Source: Clostridiales bacterium Firm_11
GTDB lineage: Bacteria > Bacillota > Clostridia > Christensenellales > Aristaeellaceae
Reading direction: 5' to 3'
DNA: 64,000 nucleotides
NCBI GenBank assembly: GCA_001604105.1
Contig: LVAQ01000015.1
Location: forward strand, 1-64,000
Made by a program: the position numbers and the translations under genes
Shown: piece after piece, positions 44,056-53,062 of the stretch
Layout of the letters: each line of letters starts with the position of its first letter
How positions within the stretch are numbered: the stretch's first letter is position 1
Notes under the pieces: generated by a model
What the model saw: the letters and a program-made list of their open reading frames with translations, nothing else
Told to the model about the DNA's origin: nothing
Databases searched by the model: none

Positions 44056-45653
44056 ATGGTTTCCCTCCCTGATGATGCATGGTTTTTCGGGCACATTGAA
44101 AAATAGGCGAAATCCGCCGCCGCTTCGCCCCCGGTTTGATCCTGACAGCATAGGGCAGCAAAAGCGCCTGTATAGCCCTGTTCGCCACAATGGGTCGCGT
44201 ACTCGTCCGATAGCATGGTCAGGGGCTGCGCGGCGATGCATCCGATTTCCTGCCAGCCAAGCCCCGCATCGCAGTAAAAGCGGATTCCTTCTGCCGCGGC
44301 ATCCGCCCGCAGCGCGATTTCGCCGCCGGCGGGCAACGGCCGCATGGGCGCCAGCAGCACAGTGCGCCTGCCATCGCGCTTGGTAAGCCGCAAACAACGC
44401 CCCAGCGCCGCATCCCAGGTAACAAGCAGCGCGTAGAAATTCGCCGTGTGATAAAACAGGGAAATACCAGCCGCCTGCTGGAAATGCGCAGGTTGGAAAT
44501 CCACACGGGTATGAATGCTGATGGGCGCATAAGGGAGCTGCACCCCCAGCATCGCCTGCCGATGCCTTGACAGCATGGATTGCGCGCCGTGCAGCCGCAG
44601 GTAGCCCGGGCGGGCGGTCAGCGAATGCCGCGCGGGGCTGCGCAGCCAACTGAACCGAAGCGGCAGCAGAGCGCGGTCAAACGCGCACGCAAAACAATCG
44701 GCGACCGCCTCCGTGGGCTGGGCGGGCAGTTCGAGCGTTTCGGCGGGCAATACGCCGCCGCCTTGCAGGCGGGGGTACCCTGCCGCGTCAAAGCGAACGG
44801 CCTGCAAAAAGGTCTCCCTGCCCAGCACGCTATACCCCTGAAAAAGCCCCTTGCGCACACCCAAATGAAACAGATACCATTGCCCCGCGCCATCTTCCAG
44901 CAGGGAGCCGTGCCCCGCGTATTGGATGGGGTGCTGGGGATGGTCACGCGCCGTAAGCATCGCCCCCTTGGGATCCGGATGGTACGGGCCGTTGCGCGCG
45001 GCGCTGCGGCAGGTAAGCACGGCGTGATCCTCCCGCGTGCCGCCCTCGGCGACCATCAGCAAATACGTGCCGTCCCTTTGATACAGATGCGGCCCTTCCG
45101 TAAGCCCCAAAGGCGAGCCGGTAAAGATGCACGTTGCTTCGCCCTTCAGGCATTGCGCTTGCACGCAGTACTCCTGAAGGTAAATGCCCGCGAAGTGATC
45201 TTTCTCCACACGGCTGTCCCAGCGCATGCTCACAATCCAGTGGCTGCCGTCCGCATCATGGAACATGGAGGCGTCAAACCCGCCGTGGTGCAGGGGCACG
45301 CGCGGCGACCATGGCCCGCGGATGTCCCTTGCGCATGTCAGGTAGTTCTCGGTATCCTGCGTGGTTTCTTCCACGGTGCGCGTAATGGCGTATACCAGAT
45401 AGTATACCCCCTCCGCGTAGCTCAGGCATGGCGCCCACACGCCGCCGGAATCGGGCACGCCCTGCAAATCCAGCAGTTCCAGCCTGTCCAACGGCCGCGC
45501 GACCAGCGTCCAGTGCGCAAGATCGGTCGAATGATGAATCTCCACGCCCGGGAACCACTCAAACGTGGAGGTGGCCACGTAATAATCGCCCTGCACGCGC
45601 AACGCGCACGGATCGGGATGGAACCCCGGCAGGATGGGATTTTGTACTTTCAT
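44043..45653 (-). CDS. GH43 glycosidase (beta-xylosidase/alpha-arabinofuranosidase-like, XynB type)
   Basis: 536 residues from ATG at 45653 (AAGGCGG eight bases upstream). Five-bladed propeller with NPILPGFHPDPC (catalytic base Asp), GGFDASMFHDADGSHWIV (pKa-modulating Asp) and GLTEGPHLYQRDGTYLLM (catalytic Glu), then a C-terminal beta-sandwich (HFQQAAGISLFYHTANFYALLVTWD) typical of two-domain GH43 beta-xylosidases. Cytosolic. In this context arabinofuranose or xylose side chains are the likely targets. Confidence 0.88.
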   Translation of the reverse strand: MKVQNPILPGFHPDPCALRVQGDYYVATSTFEWFPGVEIHHSTDLAHWTLVARPLDRLELLDLQGVPDSGGVWAPCLSYAEGVYYLVYAITRTVEETTQDTENYLTCARDIRGPWSPRVPLHHGGFDASMFHDADGSHWIVSMRWDSRVEKDHFAGIYLQEYCVQAQCLKGEATCIFTGSPLGLTEGPHLYQRDGTYLLMVAEGGTREDHAVLTCRSAARNGPYHPDPKGAMLTARDHPQHPIQYAGHGSLLEDGAGQWYLFHLGVRKGLFQGYSVLGRETFLQAVRFDAAGYPRLQGGGVLPAETLELPAQPTEAVADCFACAFDRALLPLRFSWLRSPARHSLTARPGYLRLHGAQSMLSRHRQAMLGVQLPYAPISIHTRVDFQPAHFQQAAGISLFYHTANFYALLVTWDAALGRCLRLTKRDGRRTVLLAPMRPLPAGGEIALRADAAAEGIRFYCDAGLGWQEIGCIAAQPLTMLSDEYATHCGEQGYTGAFAALCCQDQTGGEAAADFAYFSMCPKNHASSGRETICKD

Positions 45654-45678
45654 CAAGGTTACCGCCTTAATGCCTGAT

Positions 45679-46602
45679 TCAGCCCGGCGCAGACGCATCG
45701 GCAAAAAGCCGGAGTTTGGCGTACATGTCCTCCAGTATCAGGCGGCTGTCGATGCTTTGATAAACGCGGATGGGGCGGTTGCGGCCGGTGTGGTGGTAGG
45801 TCATATCCGCATTGATTTGCGGCGCGCACCGCCATTCAAAGCAAAAACGGTGTTCATAGAGTATCAGGCCAACCGCGGGATTGTCGCCCAGCACCCACGT
45901 TTCCCCGCTGCGGAAGGGGTTGCCGCGCGGCTGCGCCGTATGCGCATGCTCATGGAGCTGCTGGCAAAGGTAATAGCCGATCGCCCCGCAGGGACGCACG
46001 CGCGCCTCCAGCTCCACCAGAGATACCGCCATCATTTCATATACATTCTTTGGTACCTGCCAAACCTCGATGCCGCTTGCGAAAACCACATTGGCCGCAT
46101 GGATATCATTGCTCAGGTTAAACTCCACGCCGCCTTCCGGGTACGCGCCGCCGCCAATCCAGATTGCGGTAAGCCTGCCCGCGATGCGCGGTTCCAGCAG
46201 GTACGCGCTGGCAAGGTCGGTCAGCGGCCCCAGGAACGTAACAAACAGGGGACGCGCGTCCGCCGCCATCGCTTCCCGGATGATCAGCCGCGCGCCTTCG
46301 CTGTCCACAGGGGTTACCGCATCAGGCAAGGCCTGCGCGGCGCCCCGGTACAAAAGCCCCTGGCTGGCAAAGCCCATTGTATCCAGCACGGTTTCCAGCT
46401 CCTGATAGCTTTCTTCCATGCTTTGCGCGGTGCGGCGCGTGCCAAAGTGCGCGGCTATCAGGCCCACATGTTCCATTTTGGGGCTCAGCAGGGCTTGCGC
46501 GATGGCAAACTGATCATCCGCTTCATTTTTCGCATCCGTATTGGTAATCACCCGCACAATTTTCTCCTGCGGTACGTCAAAGGGATACTGTGTGTATCGC
46601 AT
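45679..46602 (-). CDS. nucleoside hydrolase-like protein
   Basis: 307 residues from ATG at 46602 (GGAG seven bases upstream; the ATG two codons earlier is only one base from it). Resembles the inosine-uridine nucleoside hydrolase fold: RVITNTDAKNEADDQFAIAQALL replaces the canonical DTDPGIDDA, retaining an Asp-Asp pair that binds Ca2+; VTFLGPLTDLASAYL and WIGGGAYPEGGVEFNLSNDIHAANVV are also diagnostic. This NEADD variant is typical of the uncharacterised group found in plant-polysaccharide loci, so the substrate may be a glycoside rather than a nucleoside. Between rhaD and the GH43 gene. Confidence 0.8.
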   Translation of the reverse strand: MRYTQYPFDVPQEKIVRVITNTDAKNEADDQFAIAQALLSPKMEHVGLIAAHFGTRRTAQSMEESYQELETVLDTMGFASQGLLYRGAAQALPDAVTPVDSEGARLIIREAMAADARPLFVTFLGPLTDLASAYLLEPRIAGRLTAIWIGGGAYPEGGVEFNLSNDIHAANVVFASGIEVWQVPKNVYEMMAVSLVELEARVRPCGAIGYYLCQQLHEHAHTAQPRGNPFRSGETWVLGDNPAVGLILYEHRFCFEWRCAPQINADMTYHHTGRNRPIRVYQSIDSRLILEDMYAKLRLFADASAPG

Positions 46603-46614
46603 TGTCATGCTCCT

Positions 46615-47442
46615 TTATTCGCCCAGCAGTGCTTCGCGCAGGGTTACGCCAAAATCTCTGGCAATGGCACGCAGATTATCATCGGTAATGGTTTGCCGTA
46701 CCGGCTGGCCGGAGGACAGCACTTTCAGGTAGATTTCGGCGGATTTTTCGATCGTGTGCATCAGCCCAAAGGTATCGTCAAAATCAACGCCGCTCACAAA
46801 CAGGCCATGGTGCGCCCACACCACCGCGTCGTATATCTCCATCAGCTTGCTGGTGGCAAGGGCAATCTCCGCACCGCCCGGCACCATCCACGGCACCACG
46901 CCCACGCCGCCGGGAAACACCACGGGGCATTCGGTGGCGCTCTGCCACAGCGCGCGCGTAAAGGCGCGGTCGGTCAGCGGCAGGATGTACGTAAGCGCAA
47001 TCAGGTTGACCGGATGGGCATGATAAATCATGTGATGCGCGCCGCCCGTGGCCGCCTTGCGCACGCTGTGGTTCAGGAAATGGCTGGGGAACTCACTGGT
47101 TGGCCGACCGCCGTTTGCAAGTCCCCACACGATGCGGTAGCTATCCCCCTGTGGGTTGATCTCCACCACACCCAGGCAGCCTTCGGGGTCAAGGAGCACG
47201 TTGCGCATGTACTTGCCGCTTCCGGTTGTGATAAAGTACTCCCCCGCCAGGTTGGGCGCGCATACGTGCAAGGGCGTCCAAGTGCCTGGCACAGGCGCCA
47301 GCAGGGGGCGCATCAGCGCTACATCGGCCTGCGGCAGCCGGTAGGTCAGGTTGCCGCCGTTGCGTTCATGATAGCCTTGCAGCCACCCGTCATTGCACAT
47401 GCGCATAAAGTTTTGCATTACGCCTACATCCGTCATTCTCAT
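46615..47442 (-). CDS. rhaD: rhamnulose-1-phosphate aldolase
   Basis: 275 residues, ATG start, GGAAGGG about ten bases upstream. Class II aldolase: HERNGGNLTYRL, FITTGSGKYMRN, IYHAHPVNLIALTYIL (zinc-ligand His pair) and VVWAHHGLFVSG (third zinc His). Splits L-rhamnulose-1-P to dihydroxyacetone phosphate and L-lactaldehyde. Third gene of rhaBAD, six bp after the rhaA stop. Confidence 0.96.
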   Translation of the reverse strand: MRMTDVGVMQNFMRMCNDGWLQGYHERNGGNLTYRLPQADVALMRPLLAPVPGTWTPLHVCAPNLAGEYFITTGSGKYMRNVLLDPEGCLGVVEINPQGDSYRIVWGLANGGRPTSEFPSHFLNHSVRKAATGGAHHMIYHAHPVNLIALTYILPLTDRAFTRALWQSATECPVVFPGGVGVVPWMVPGGAEIALATSKLMEIYDAVVWAHHGLFVSGVDFDDTFGLMHTIEKSAEIYLKVLSSGQPVRQTITDDNLRAIARDFGVTLREALLGE

Positions 47443-47448
47443 GGTTCT

Positions 47449-48693
47449 TTATTCCCTTCCCTGCAACACCGTGCGTTCATATTCGGCCACCATCGGGTAC
47501 CATTGACCATCGCCGGGGATTCCCTGCCGCGCACAATAGGTTTGCCAAACATCCCCAAACGGCAGTGTTTTCAAATCCTCCTGCGCGGCCATCAGCTCGG
47601 TAAAGCGCCCTTCGTTTTGCATTGCCCGCAGGCGCTCGTGGGGCATCAGCAGCGCCCACAGCAGGGCTTTTTGCATGTTGCGCGCACCCGTTGCCCACGC
47701 GGCCACGCGGTTGATGGACGCGTCAAAGAAATCCAGCCCAATCAACACCTGCTCCAGCGCATTACACCTTACAATCTCACAGGCGATGTCACGAAGCTCA
47801 TCGGTAAAGCGCACCACATGATCGCTGTCCCAACGCATGGGGCGGGTCACATGCAGGGGAACCTTGTCAAAATAACACAGCAGCGAGGCGATTTTATCAT
47901 CCGTCATTTCGGTCGGGTGGTAATGGCCGTTATCCAGCAGATTATACACCCCCGGGTGCGTGGCGGCGTAGCCTATATAGAACTCGCTGCTGCCCACGGT
48001 ATAGGCTTCCAGCCCGATGCCGAACACCTTGCTTTCCACACTGTCGATCACGCCTTCCAGTGTTTCGGCAAAGATTTTATCCAGGCTGTCCTTCAGGCGC
48101 AGGCGCGGCGAGCGCCTATCGGCAGGCACATCCTTCAGGCCGTCAGGAATCCACACATTGCAAAGGCAGTGCGTGCCCAGTTCCCGCGCAAAATACGCGG
48201 CAATGCGGCGGCAGGCGATGCCGTGGCGTACCCAGTAGGCGCGCACCGCATCATCGGGGCTGGATAGCGTCAACCCCTCCTTAACCATGGGATGGCTAAA
48301 GAAGGTCGGGTTAAAATCAATGCCAAGCCCGCGCGCCCGGGCATAGTCCACCCAGGGCGCAAAATGTGCCGGCAGGAGCGCATCCCGCGCGACGGCCTGC
48401 CCGCCGGTAACCGCGTAGCTGGCGTGCAGGTTGATGCGCTTGCGCCCGGGGATCAACGCCAGCGCCTGATCCAGATCGGCGGTGAGTTCCTCAAAACTGC
48501 GCGCTTTGCCGGGGTAGTTGCCGGTGGTTTGAATGCCGCCGGAAAGCGCCTGCGTGCTGTTTTCAAAACCCGTCACATCATCGCCCTGCCAGCAATGGAT
48601 GCTGATGGGAATTCTGCCGAGGGTCTCCAGCGCCTGCTCGCAATCAATCCCGATGGCCTGGTACTGTTCCAACGCTTTTGGGTATCCGCTCAT
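47449..48693 (-). CDS. rhaA: L-rhamnose isomerase
   Basis: 414 residues from ATG at 48693 (AAAGGAG nine bases upstream). Family signatures: ISIHCWQGDDVTGFE, TTGNYPGKARSFEELTADLDQALALIPGRKRINLHA, GLGIDFNPTFFSHPMV, NVWIPDGLKDVPADRRSPR, LDNGHYHPTEMTDDKIA, and IGLDFFDASINRVAAW. Converts L-rhamnose to L-rhamnulose using Mn2+. Follows rhaB by 4 bp. Confidence 0.98.
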   Translation of the reverse strand: MSGYPKALEQYQAIGIDCEQALETLGRIPISIHCWQGDDVTGFENSTQALSGGIQTTGNYPGKARSFEELTADLDQALALIPGRKRINLHASYAVTGGQAVARDALLPAHFAPWVDYARARGLGIDFNPTFFSHPMVKEGLTLSSPDDAVRAYWVRHGIACRRIAAYFARELGTHCLCNVWIPDGLKDVPADRRSPRLRLKDSLDKIFAETLEGVIDSVESKVFGIGLEAYTVGSSEFYIGYAATHPGVYNLLDNGHYHPTEMTDDKIASLLCYFDKVPLHVTRPMRWDSDHVVRFTDELRDIACEIVRCNALEQVLIGLDFFDASINRVAAWATGARNMQKALLWALLMPHERLRAMQNEGRFTELMAAQEDLKTLPFGDVWQTYCARQGIPGDGQWYPMVAEYERTVLQGRE

Positions 48694-48697
48694 GAAT

Positions 48698-50095
48698 TCA
48701 AACTCCTTTTGCAGGCGTATAGGTAACGCCGCCAAAACTTTGGCGCACACAGGCGCGCGCCTCCTGAATGCTTTGCCACTGCCCCTGCGCCATCAGCTGC
48801 GCCACGATATTGCCCAGCGCCGTGCCCTCATCCGGCTCGGTGTATACGGGCAAGCCGGTGGCATCCGCCGTCCACTGGTTGAGCACATGGTTTTTGCAGC
48901 CGCCGCCCACCATGTGGATATCCGTGATGGCCTGCCCGGTGAGCCTGCCCAGATCTTTCACCGTGGCGGCGTATGCCTGCGCCAGGCTGCGCAGCACACA
49001 GCTGAGCACCTCGCCCGTATTGCGCGGCGGGGGCGCGTACTGCTGGGATAGCGCGGCCTTGATTTCCGCCGTCATGCTGGCCGGGGCAAGAAAACGCGGG
49101 TCTGTGGCGTCTACCGTATGGGTATAGCTGCCGCAGGCCAGCGCCATATCGGCCATTTGCTGATACGTGTACTGATCCCCCAGTTCATGGCGGATGCATT
49201 GCACCATCCAAAGCCCCATGATGTTGCGCAGAAAACGCACCTTGCCGCCATACCCCAGCTCATTGGTGAAGCCCGCCTTGCGCGCCTCCTCCGTTCGCAG
49301 AGGCGCATCCAGCTCCACGCCCAGCAGGCTCCATGTGCCGCTGGACAGGATCGCGCTGCTTTGCGCGCGGATGGGCGCCGCCAGAAACGCGCTGCCGGTA
49401 TCATGCGTGGCGGGCAAAACCACCTCACAGTCAAAACCCAGCAGATCGGCAATTTCTCCACGCAGGCTGCCAAGAAAGGTACCCGGCGGCAGCGGTTGAT
49501 CGGCAAACAAGGCGCGCGGCAATCCGGCCATCGCAATGGCGGCATCGTCCCACGTGCGCGAAACGGGATCCAGCAGCGATGTGGTAGAAGCGTTGGTTAC
49601 CTCGTTGCAGTATTGGCCGCATAACAGGTAATGAAAATAATCGGGAATCATCAGAAAGTGCCGCGCGGCACGCAACAGCTCCGGCGGGGTGGACATAAGC
49701 TGGTAGAGCGTGTTAAACGGCTGAAAGGCAATGCCGGTGCGGGCATAGAGCGCCTCCGGCGCAATACGGTCCACAAAGGGCGCGGTGCGGCTGTCCCGAT
49801 AGGCGATGGAATCGCCGAGCCGTTCTTTCTTTTCGGTTAGCAGCACATAATCCACCGCCCAGGTATCCACGCCCAGCGTCGCGGGTATTTTGCCCGCTTT
49901 TTGGCAGGCGCGAAGCCCACCAATGATATGCGACCACAAATCGTTCAAATTCCAGCAGAGATGCCCGTTGCGCTCTTCCAGGCGGTTGGGAAAGCGATAG
50001 ACTTCCTCCAGCCTCAGCTTGCCCCCCGCAACGCAGCCCAGCATATGGCGCCCGCCGGATGCGCCGATGTCGATTGCCAATGCGTAGCGCGTCAT
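48698..50095 (-). CDS. rhaB: rhamnulokinase
   Basis: 465 residues from ATG at 50095 (AAGGAC upstream). FGGY-family sugar kinase: N-terminal ALAIDIGASGGRHMLG, GVDTWAVDYVLL, MIPDYFHYLLCG, ATHDTGSAFLAAP, and C-terminal HMVGGGCKNHVLNQWTADATGLPVY. Phosphorylates L-rhamnulose at O1. First gene of the minus-strand rhamnose operon. A 21-base palindrome (50123-50143) lies 28-48 bases upstream of its start. Confidence 0.97.
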   Translation of the reverse strand: MTRYALAIDIGASGGRHMLGCVAGGKLRLEEVYRFPNRLEERNGHLCWNLNDLWSHIIGGLRACQKAGKIPATLGVDTWAVDYVLLTEKKERLGDSIAYRDSRTAPFVDRIAPEALYARTGIAFQPFNTLYQLMSTPPELLRAARHFLMIPDYFHYLLCGQYCNEVTNASTTSLLDPVSRTWDDAAIAMAGLPRALFADQPLPPGTFLGSLRGEIADLLGFDCEVVLPATHDTGSAFLAAPIRAQSSAILSSGTWSLLGVELDAPLRTEEARKAGFTNELGYGGKVRFLRNIMGLWMVQCIRHELGDQYTYQQMADMALACGSYTHTVDATDPRFLAPASMTAEIKAALSQQYAPPPRNTGEVLSCVLRSLAQAYAATVKDLGRLTGQAITDIHMVGGGCKNHVLNQWTADATGLPVYTEPDEGTALGNIVAQLMAQGQWQSIQEARACVRQSFGGVTYTPAKGV

Positions 50096-50122
50096 GTGAT
50101 TCACGTCCTTTTTTCCTGATAG

Positions 50123-50143
50123 CGCAAGCATAGCATGTTTGCG
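50123..50143. promoter_or_regulatory. 21-base near-perfect palindrome upstream of rhaB, possible operator
   Basis: CGCAAGCAT AGC ATGTTTGCG: nine-base arms with one mismatch around a three-base centre, in the 81-bp gap between the araC terminator and rhaB. Position suits a repressor or activator site for the rha operon; the binding protein is unknown. Confidence 0.55.
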
Positions 50144-50146
50144 CCA

Positions 50147-50186
50147 CAAAAAAACAGGACGTCGTTTGCGGTAAACTACGTCCTGT
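50147..50186 (-). terminator. terminator of the AraC regulator gene
   Basis: On the minus strand ACAGGACGTAGTTT...AAACGACGTCCTGT stem (50154-50186) and TTTTTTT. The stop codon of the regulator gene (50176-50178) lies inside the 5' arm of the stem. Confidence 0.9.
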
Positions 50187-51063
50187 GTGAACCGCGCAGC
50201 TCGCGGGGGGACAGGTGGTACGCCTGTTTGAACAAGCGATAAAAGTAGCTGTTGTTCTGGTACCCGACCGCCGTGCAGATGCTGGCAATACTCATGCGCG
50301 ACTGGGTAAGCAGCTGGCGCGCTTTTTCCATGCGGCGCTGCTGTACAAGCGCCGTGCAGGTTTGCCCCGTCGCCTCACGGCAAACCCGACTGATGTAGGA
50401 TACCGAAACACCGCGCTCCCTTGCAAAAGCCGCCAGGTCAAAATCGCGGTATTGCAGAAAGATCGCGTTGAGCAGATCAACCGCCAGGTGATTCCAGCTG
50501 CGCAGCGCCACGGAAAGGCGCATACGGTCACTGTTTGCCAGCAGATGCAAAAACAGCAGCCCCATCTCAATCCGCGGGATTTGCCTTCGGATGCTCTTCT
50601 CCTGCACAAACCCGTAGAGCATGCTTTGCAGCAGGCATTGGATGCCATGGATATCTGAAACAGGGAAGTACAGATACGGTACCGATGCCTCGCCGCTGCG
50701 CAGCGCATCCAGCAAAAAGCGACCCAGCGCGTTATCGGCGCCCACCAGTTCCAGGGCAAAATCGAAAAACGCGGGCTGCACAATAAAGTTGATCGCCACA
50801 TCGTTTTGCCCGCAGGCGCGAATCGCGTGCCCCGCGTAGCGGTTGATGAACATCAGCTCCCCGGCTTGCAGGGTGATGATTTCTCCGCTTTCCATCTCAT
50901 GGACGGTTTGGCCGGTAAGCATGTACATCATTTCCACAAAATCATGCCTGTGCAGCGGAAACGCAGCAAAGCGCGTATGAGGGCGGATGGTAATCAGGCG
51001 ATTGTGGGGGAGGAACCTGCGCCCTTCGACGACCGATGTACTCTGGGAAAGGTAGCGCCCCAT
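50176..51063 (-). CDS. AraC family regulator of the rhamnose locus, start uncertain
   Basis: 295 residues from the first usable ATG at 51063. N-terminal cupin (FPLHRHDFVEMMYMLTG, IITLQAGELMFINRYAGHAI) and two C-terminal helix-turn-helix motifs (FDLAAFARERGVSVSYISRVCREATGQ, SIASICTAVGYQNNSYFYRLFKQAYHLSPRELR). No ribosome-binding site precedes this ATG. The same frame stays open for about 29 more codons upstream (to 51150), translating as plausible protein (LLKTFAALTEEELEILAEKPLD), with a good GGGAGGG at its head but no ATG, GTG or TTG; see findings. It probably activates rhaBAD with rhamnose, as RhaR/RhaS do. Divergent from the histidine kinase gene. Confidence 0.85.
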   Translation of the reverse strand: MGRYLSQSTSVVEGRRFLPHNRLITIRPHTRFAAFPLHRHDFVEMMYMLTGQTVHEMESGEIITLQAGELMFINRYAGHAIRACGQNDVAINFIVQPAFFDFALELVGADNALGRFLLDALRSGEASVPYLYFPVSDIHGIQCLLQSMLYGFVQEKSIRRQIPRIEMGLLFLHLLANSDRMRLSVALRSWNHLAVDLLNAIFLQYRDFDLAAFARERGVSVSYISRVCREATGQTCTALVQQRRMEKARQLLTQSRMSIASICTAVGYQNNSYFYRLFKQAYHLSPRELRGSHRT

Positions 51064-51181
51064 ATCCAGCGGTTTTTCGGCGAGAATCTCAAGCTCTTCC
51101 TCCGTAAGGGCGGCAAAGGTTTTGAGCAGCGTTTCATCGCTCGTAGGTATCCCTCCCTTCCTGGGGATGCGCGGGCATGGT

Positions 51182-51210
51182 TTGTTGCGCGCGCCTTTTC
51201 ATGCTATAAT
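51182..51210 (+). promoter_or_regulatory. promoter of the two-component system genes
   Basis: TTGTTG (51182-51187), 17-base spacer, TATAAT (51205-51210), about 104 bases before the kinase ATG, within the divergent gap. Confidence 0.6.
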
Positions 51211-51313
51211 CGGGGCAATTCATCCGCAGCCTTGACGGCGCGGCTGTTGGCGCCACTATAGCAAACGCACACGCGTATGTCAATGCGGGCGCGGGAAAGG
51301 CAGGCTGTTTGCG

Positions 51314-53062
51314 ATGCGGCGATGCAAACCTTTCGCACAGTGGAAAATCCGCACACAGATTTTTGTTTGCATGACGGCGCTTGCGTTGATTGTCGCGCTC
51401 ACGCTATCCTTCGGGCTGGTGCGCATCGCCCAGCAAACGCTGGAAACCAACTACCGCGTCACCTGCGAAAACAACCTGCGCATTGTCAACGATGTGCTGG
51501 AAATGCGGCTGGATACCATCGTCAAACTGGTGCGGGAAGCTGTGTTCAGCGATGATTTCCAAACCATCATCCAGCAGCCCAACCCGACTGGTTCCCCCTA
51601 TTACAGCACGCTTTCCAGCCAAACCCTGGACGCGATATGGAACGATATGGAGTACCAGAACGAGCTGCTGGATTCCATGTTCCTCTTTGACCTGGAGGGC
51701 CGCTTCTATAAACGCAGGTTAGGCGCGCAGAGCACAAGCAACTATCAAATCTATTATACGCAGCCGCAGCCGGTTACGGCGCAATGGTATCAAAGCGCGG
51801 TGGAAGCCAAAGGGCGGGAAGTCTTCTTCGGCTATGACGTGCTGGATCCCACCGATGCGGACGCCCGCATTTCCATGGTCAAGCTGGTGTATGATCCGGC
51901 CAACCGTACCCCCAAAGCCATGGTTATCGTGTGCCTTCGCTCTTCCCTGCTGCGCAAAATACTGCCCAAAAGCGACCCGTTTTTCAAAACATCGACATAC
52001 TACCTGCTGGATGAGCGCGATCAGGTGATTTACGCCGCGGGAAGCGCGAGCCTGAGCGATGACGAGGTTGGCAAATACCTGCACAGCCCGCAGGATAACG
52101 GGCATATCTTCAGCTCCTGTGAATCCGCCATTACCGGATGGACGCTCGCAAACGCCGTGGAAAGGCAGGAGCTCAATGCCATGGTAGGGCAAATCGGCCT
52201 GAGCGCGATACTGCTGGCGGGGCTACTGACGCTTGTGAGCCTGCTGCTGATCAACGCCGCCACGCAATACATGAACCGTTCGCTTACACACCTGAAAATC
52301 GTACTGGAAGAAATCAACCGCAAGGGCGGCAGCATTACCGATGATTTTGACGATAGTGAGATCGGGCAATTCGGCAAGGTGCTGAAATCGACCTACAACC
52401 ATAACCTTGCCCTGCAAGCCAGCATGCTCAAGCTGGAAGTCAGCGAGCGCGAAAGCGAGCTGATGCTTTTGCAGGCGCAAATCAACCCGCACTTTCTCTA
52501 CAATACGCTGGATTCGATTTATTCCTCCGCCATTGTATCCCACGACGATCGAACCGCCGCGATGGTCTCGTCCCTTTCGGGGCTGTTTCGGTTATCGCTC
52601 AACAAGGGCAAGCGCATCATCACCGTTGCGGAAGAGCTGATGTACATTCAGCGCTACATGACCATCCAGAACTTTCGCTTTCAGGATCGGTTTGCGCTGA
52701 TTATGGATGTGGATGACAATGTGCTTTCGTTGACCATTTTGAAGCTCATCCTGCAACCTTTTGTCGAAAACGCGATGGTGCATGGGCTGGAGCCCAAGTT
52801 GGGCAGGGGGTATATCGAAATCAAGGGCGAGCGCATTGAGGATGATCTCTTTTTCACCATATCGGATAACGGCGTAGGCGCGGCAGATCGCGCGCGGTTC
52901 TATGATGGGTACGGCATCCGCAATGTTATCGACCGCATTCACCTGTTCTATGGCAAAGAATACGGCGTGGATATCCACAGTACCCCCGCGCACGGCACCA
53001 GCGTACGCATTCATCTGCCCGCAAAGGAGGAGGACCCCGATGCTGAAACTGGCGATCTTTGA
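51314..53062 (+). CDS. YesM-type sensor histidine kinase
   Basis: 582 residues, ATG at 51314 (weak AAAGGCAGG upstream). TM1 about residues 17-37, a large extracellular Cache-like sensor domain (about 40-280), TM2 about 292-315, HAMP-like linker, then the LytS/YesM histidine kinase core: phosphorylated His in QINPHFLYNTLDSIY, ATPase motifs LILQPFVENAMVHGLE (N box) and ISDNGVGAADRARF with GYGIRNVIDRI (G boxes). Senses an outer sugar ligand or a binding-protein complex and phosphorylates the adjacent regulator. Overlaps it by 23 bp. Lies directly before the ABC importer genes it probably controls. Confidence 0.93.
   Translation: MRRCKPFAQWKIRTQIFVCMTALALIVALTLSFGLVRIAQQTLETNYRVTCENNLRIVNDVLEMRLDTIVKLVREAVFSDDFQTIIQQPNPTGSPYYSTLSSQTLDAIWNDMEYQNELLDSMFLFDLEGRFYKRRLGAQSTSNYQIYYTQPQPVTAQWYQSAVEAKGREVFFGYDVLDPTDADARISMVKLVYDPANRTPKAMVIVCLRSSLLRKILPKSDPFFKTSTYYLLDERDQVIYAAGSASLSDDEVGKYLHSPQDNGHIFSSCESAITGWTLANAVERQELNAMVGQIGLSAILLAGLLTLVSLLLINAATQYMNRSLTHLKIVLEEINRKGGSITDDFDDSEIGQFGKVLKSTYNHNLALQASMLKLEVSERESELMLLQAQINPHFLYNTLDSIYSSAIVSHDDRTAAMVSSLSGLFRLSLNKGKRIITVAEELMYIQRYMTIQNFRFQDRFALIMDVDDNVLSLTILKLILQPFVENAMVHGLEPKLGRGYIEIKGERIEDDLFFTISDNGVGAADRARFYDGYGIRNVIDRIHLFYGKEYGVDIHSTPAHGTSVRIHLPAKEEDPDAETGDL

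Noticed and set aside
45634..48267. 877-codon open frame on the plus strand
   Set aside because: Antisense to GH43 start, the nucleoside-hydrolase-like gene, rhaD and rhaA; long stop-free antisense frames arise from high GC and codon bias. No protein-like motif.
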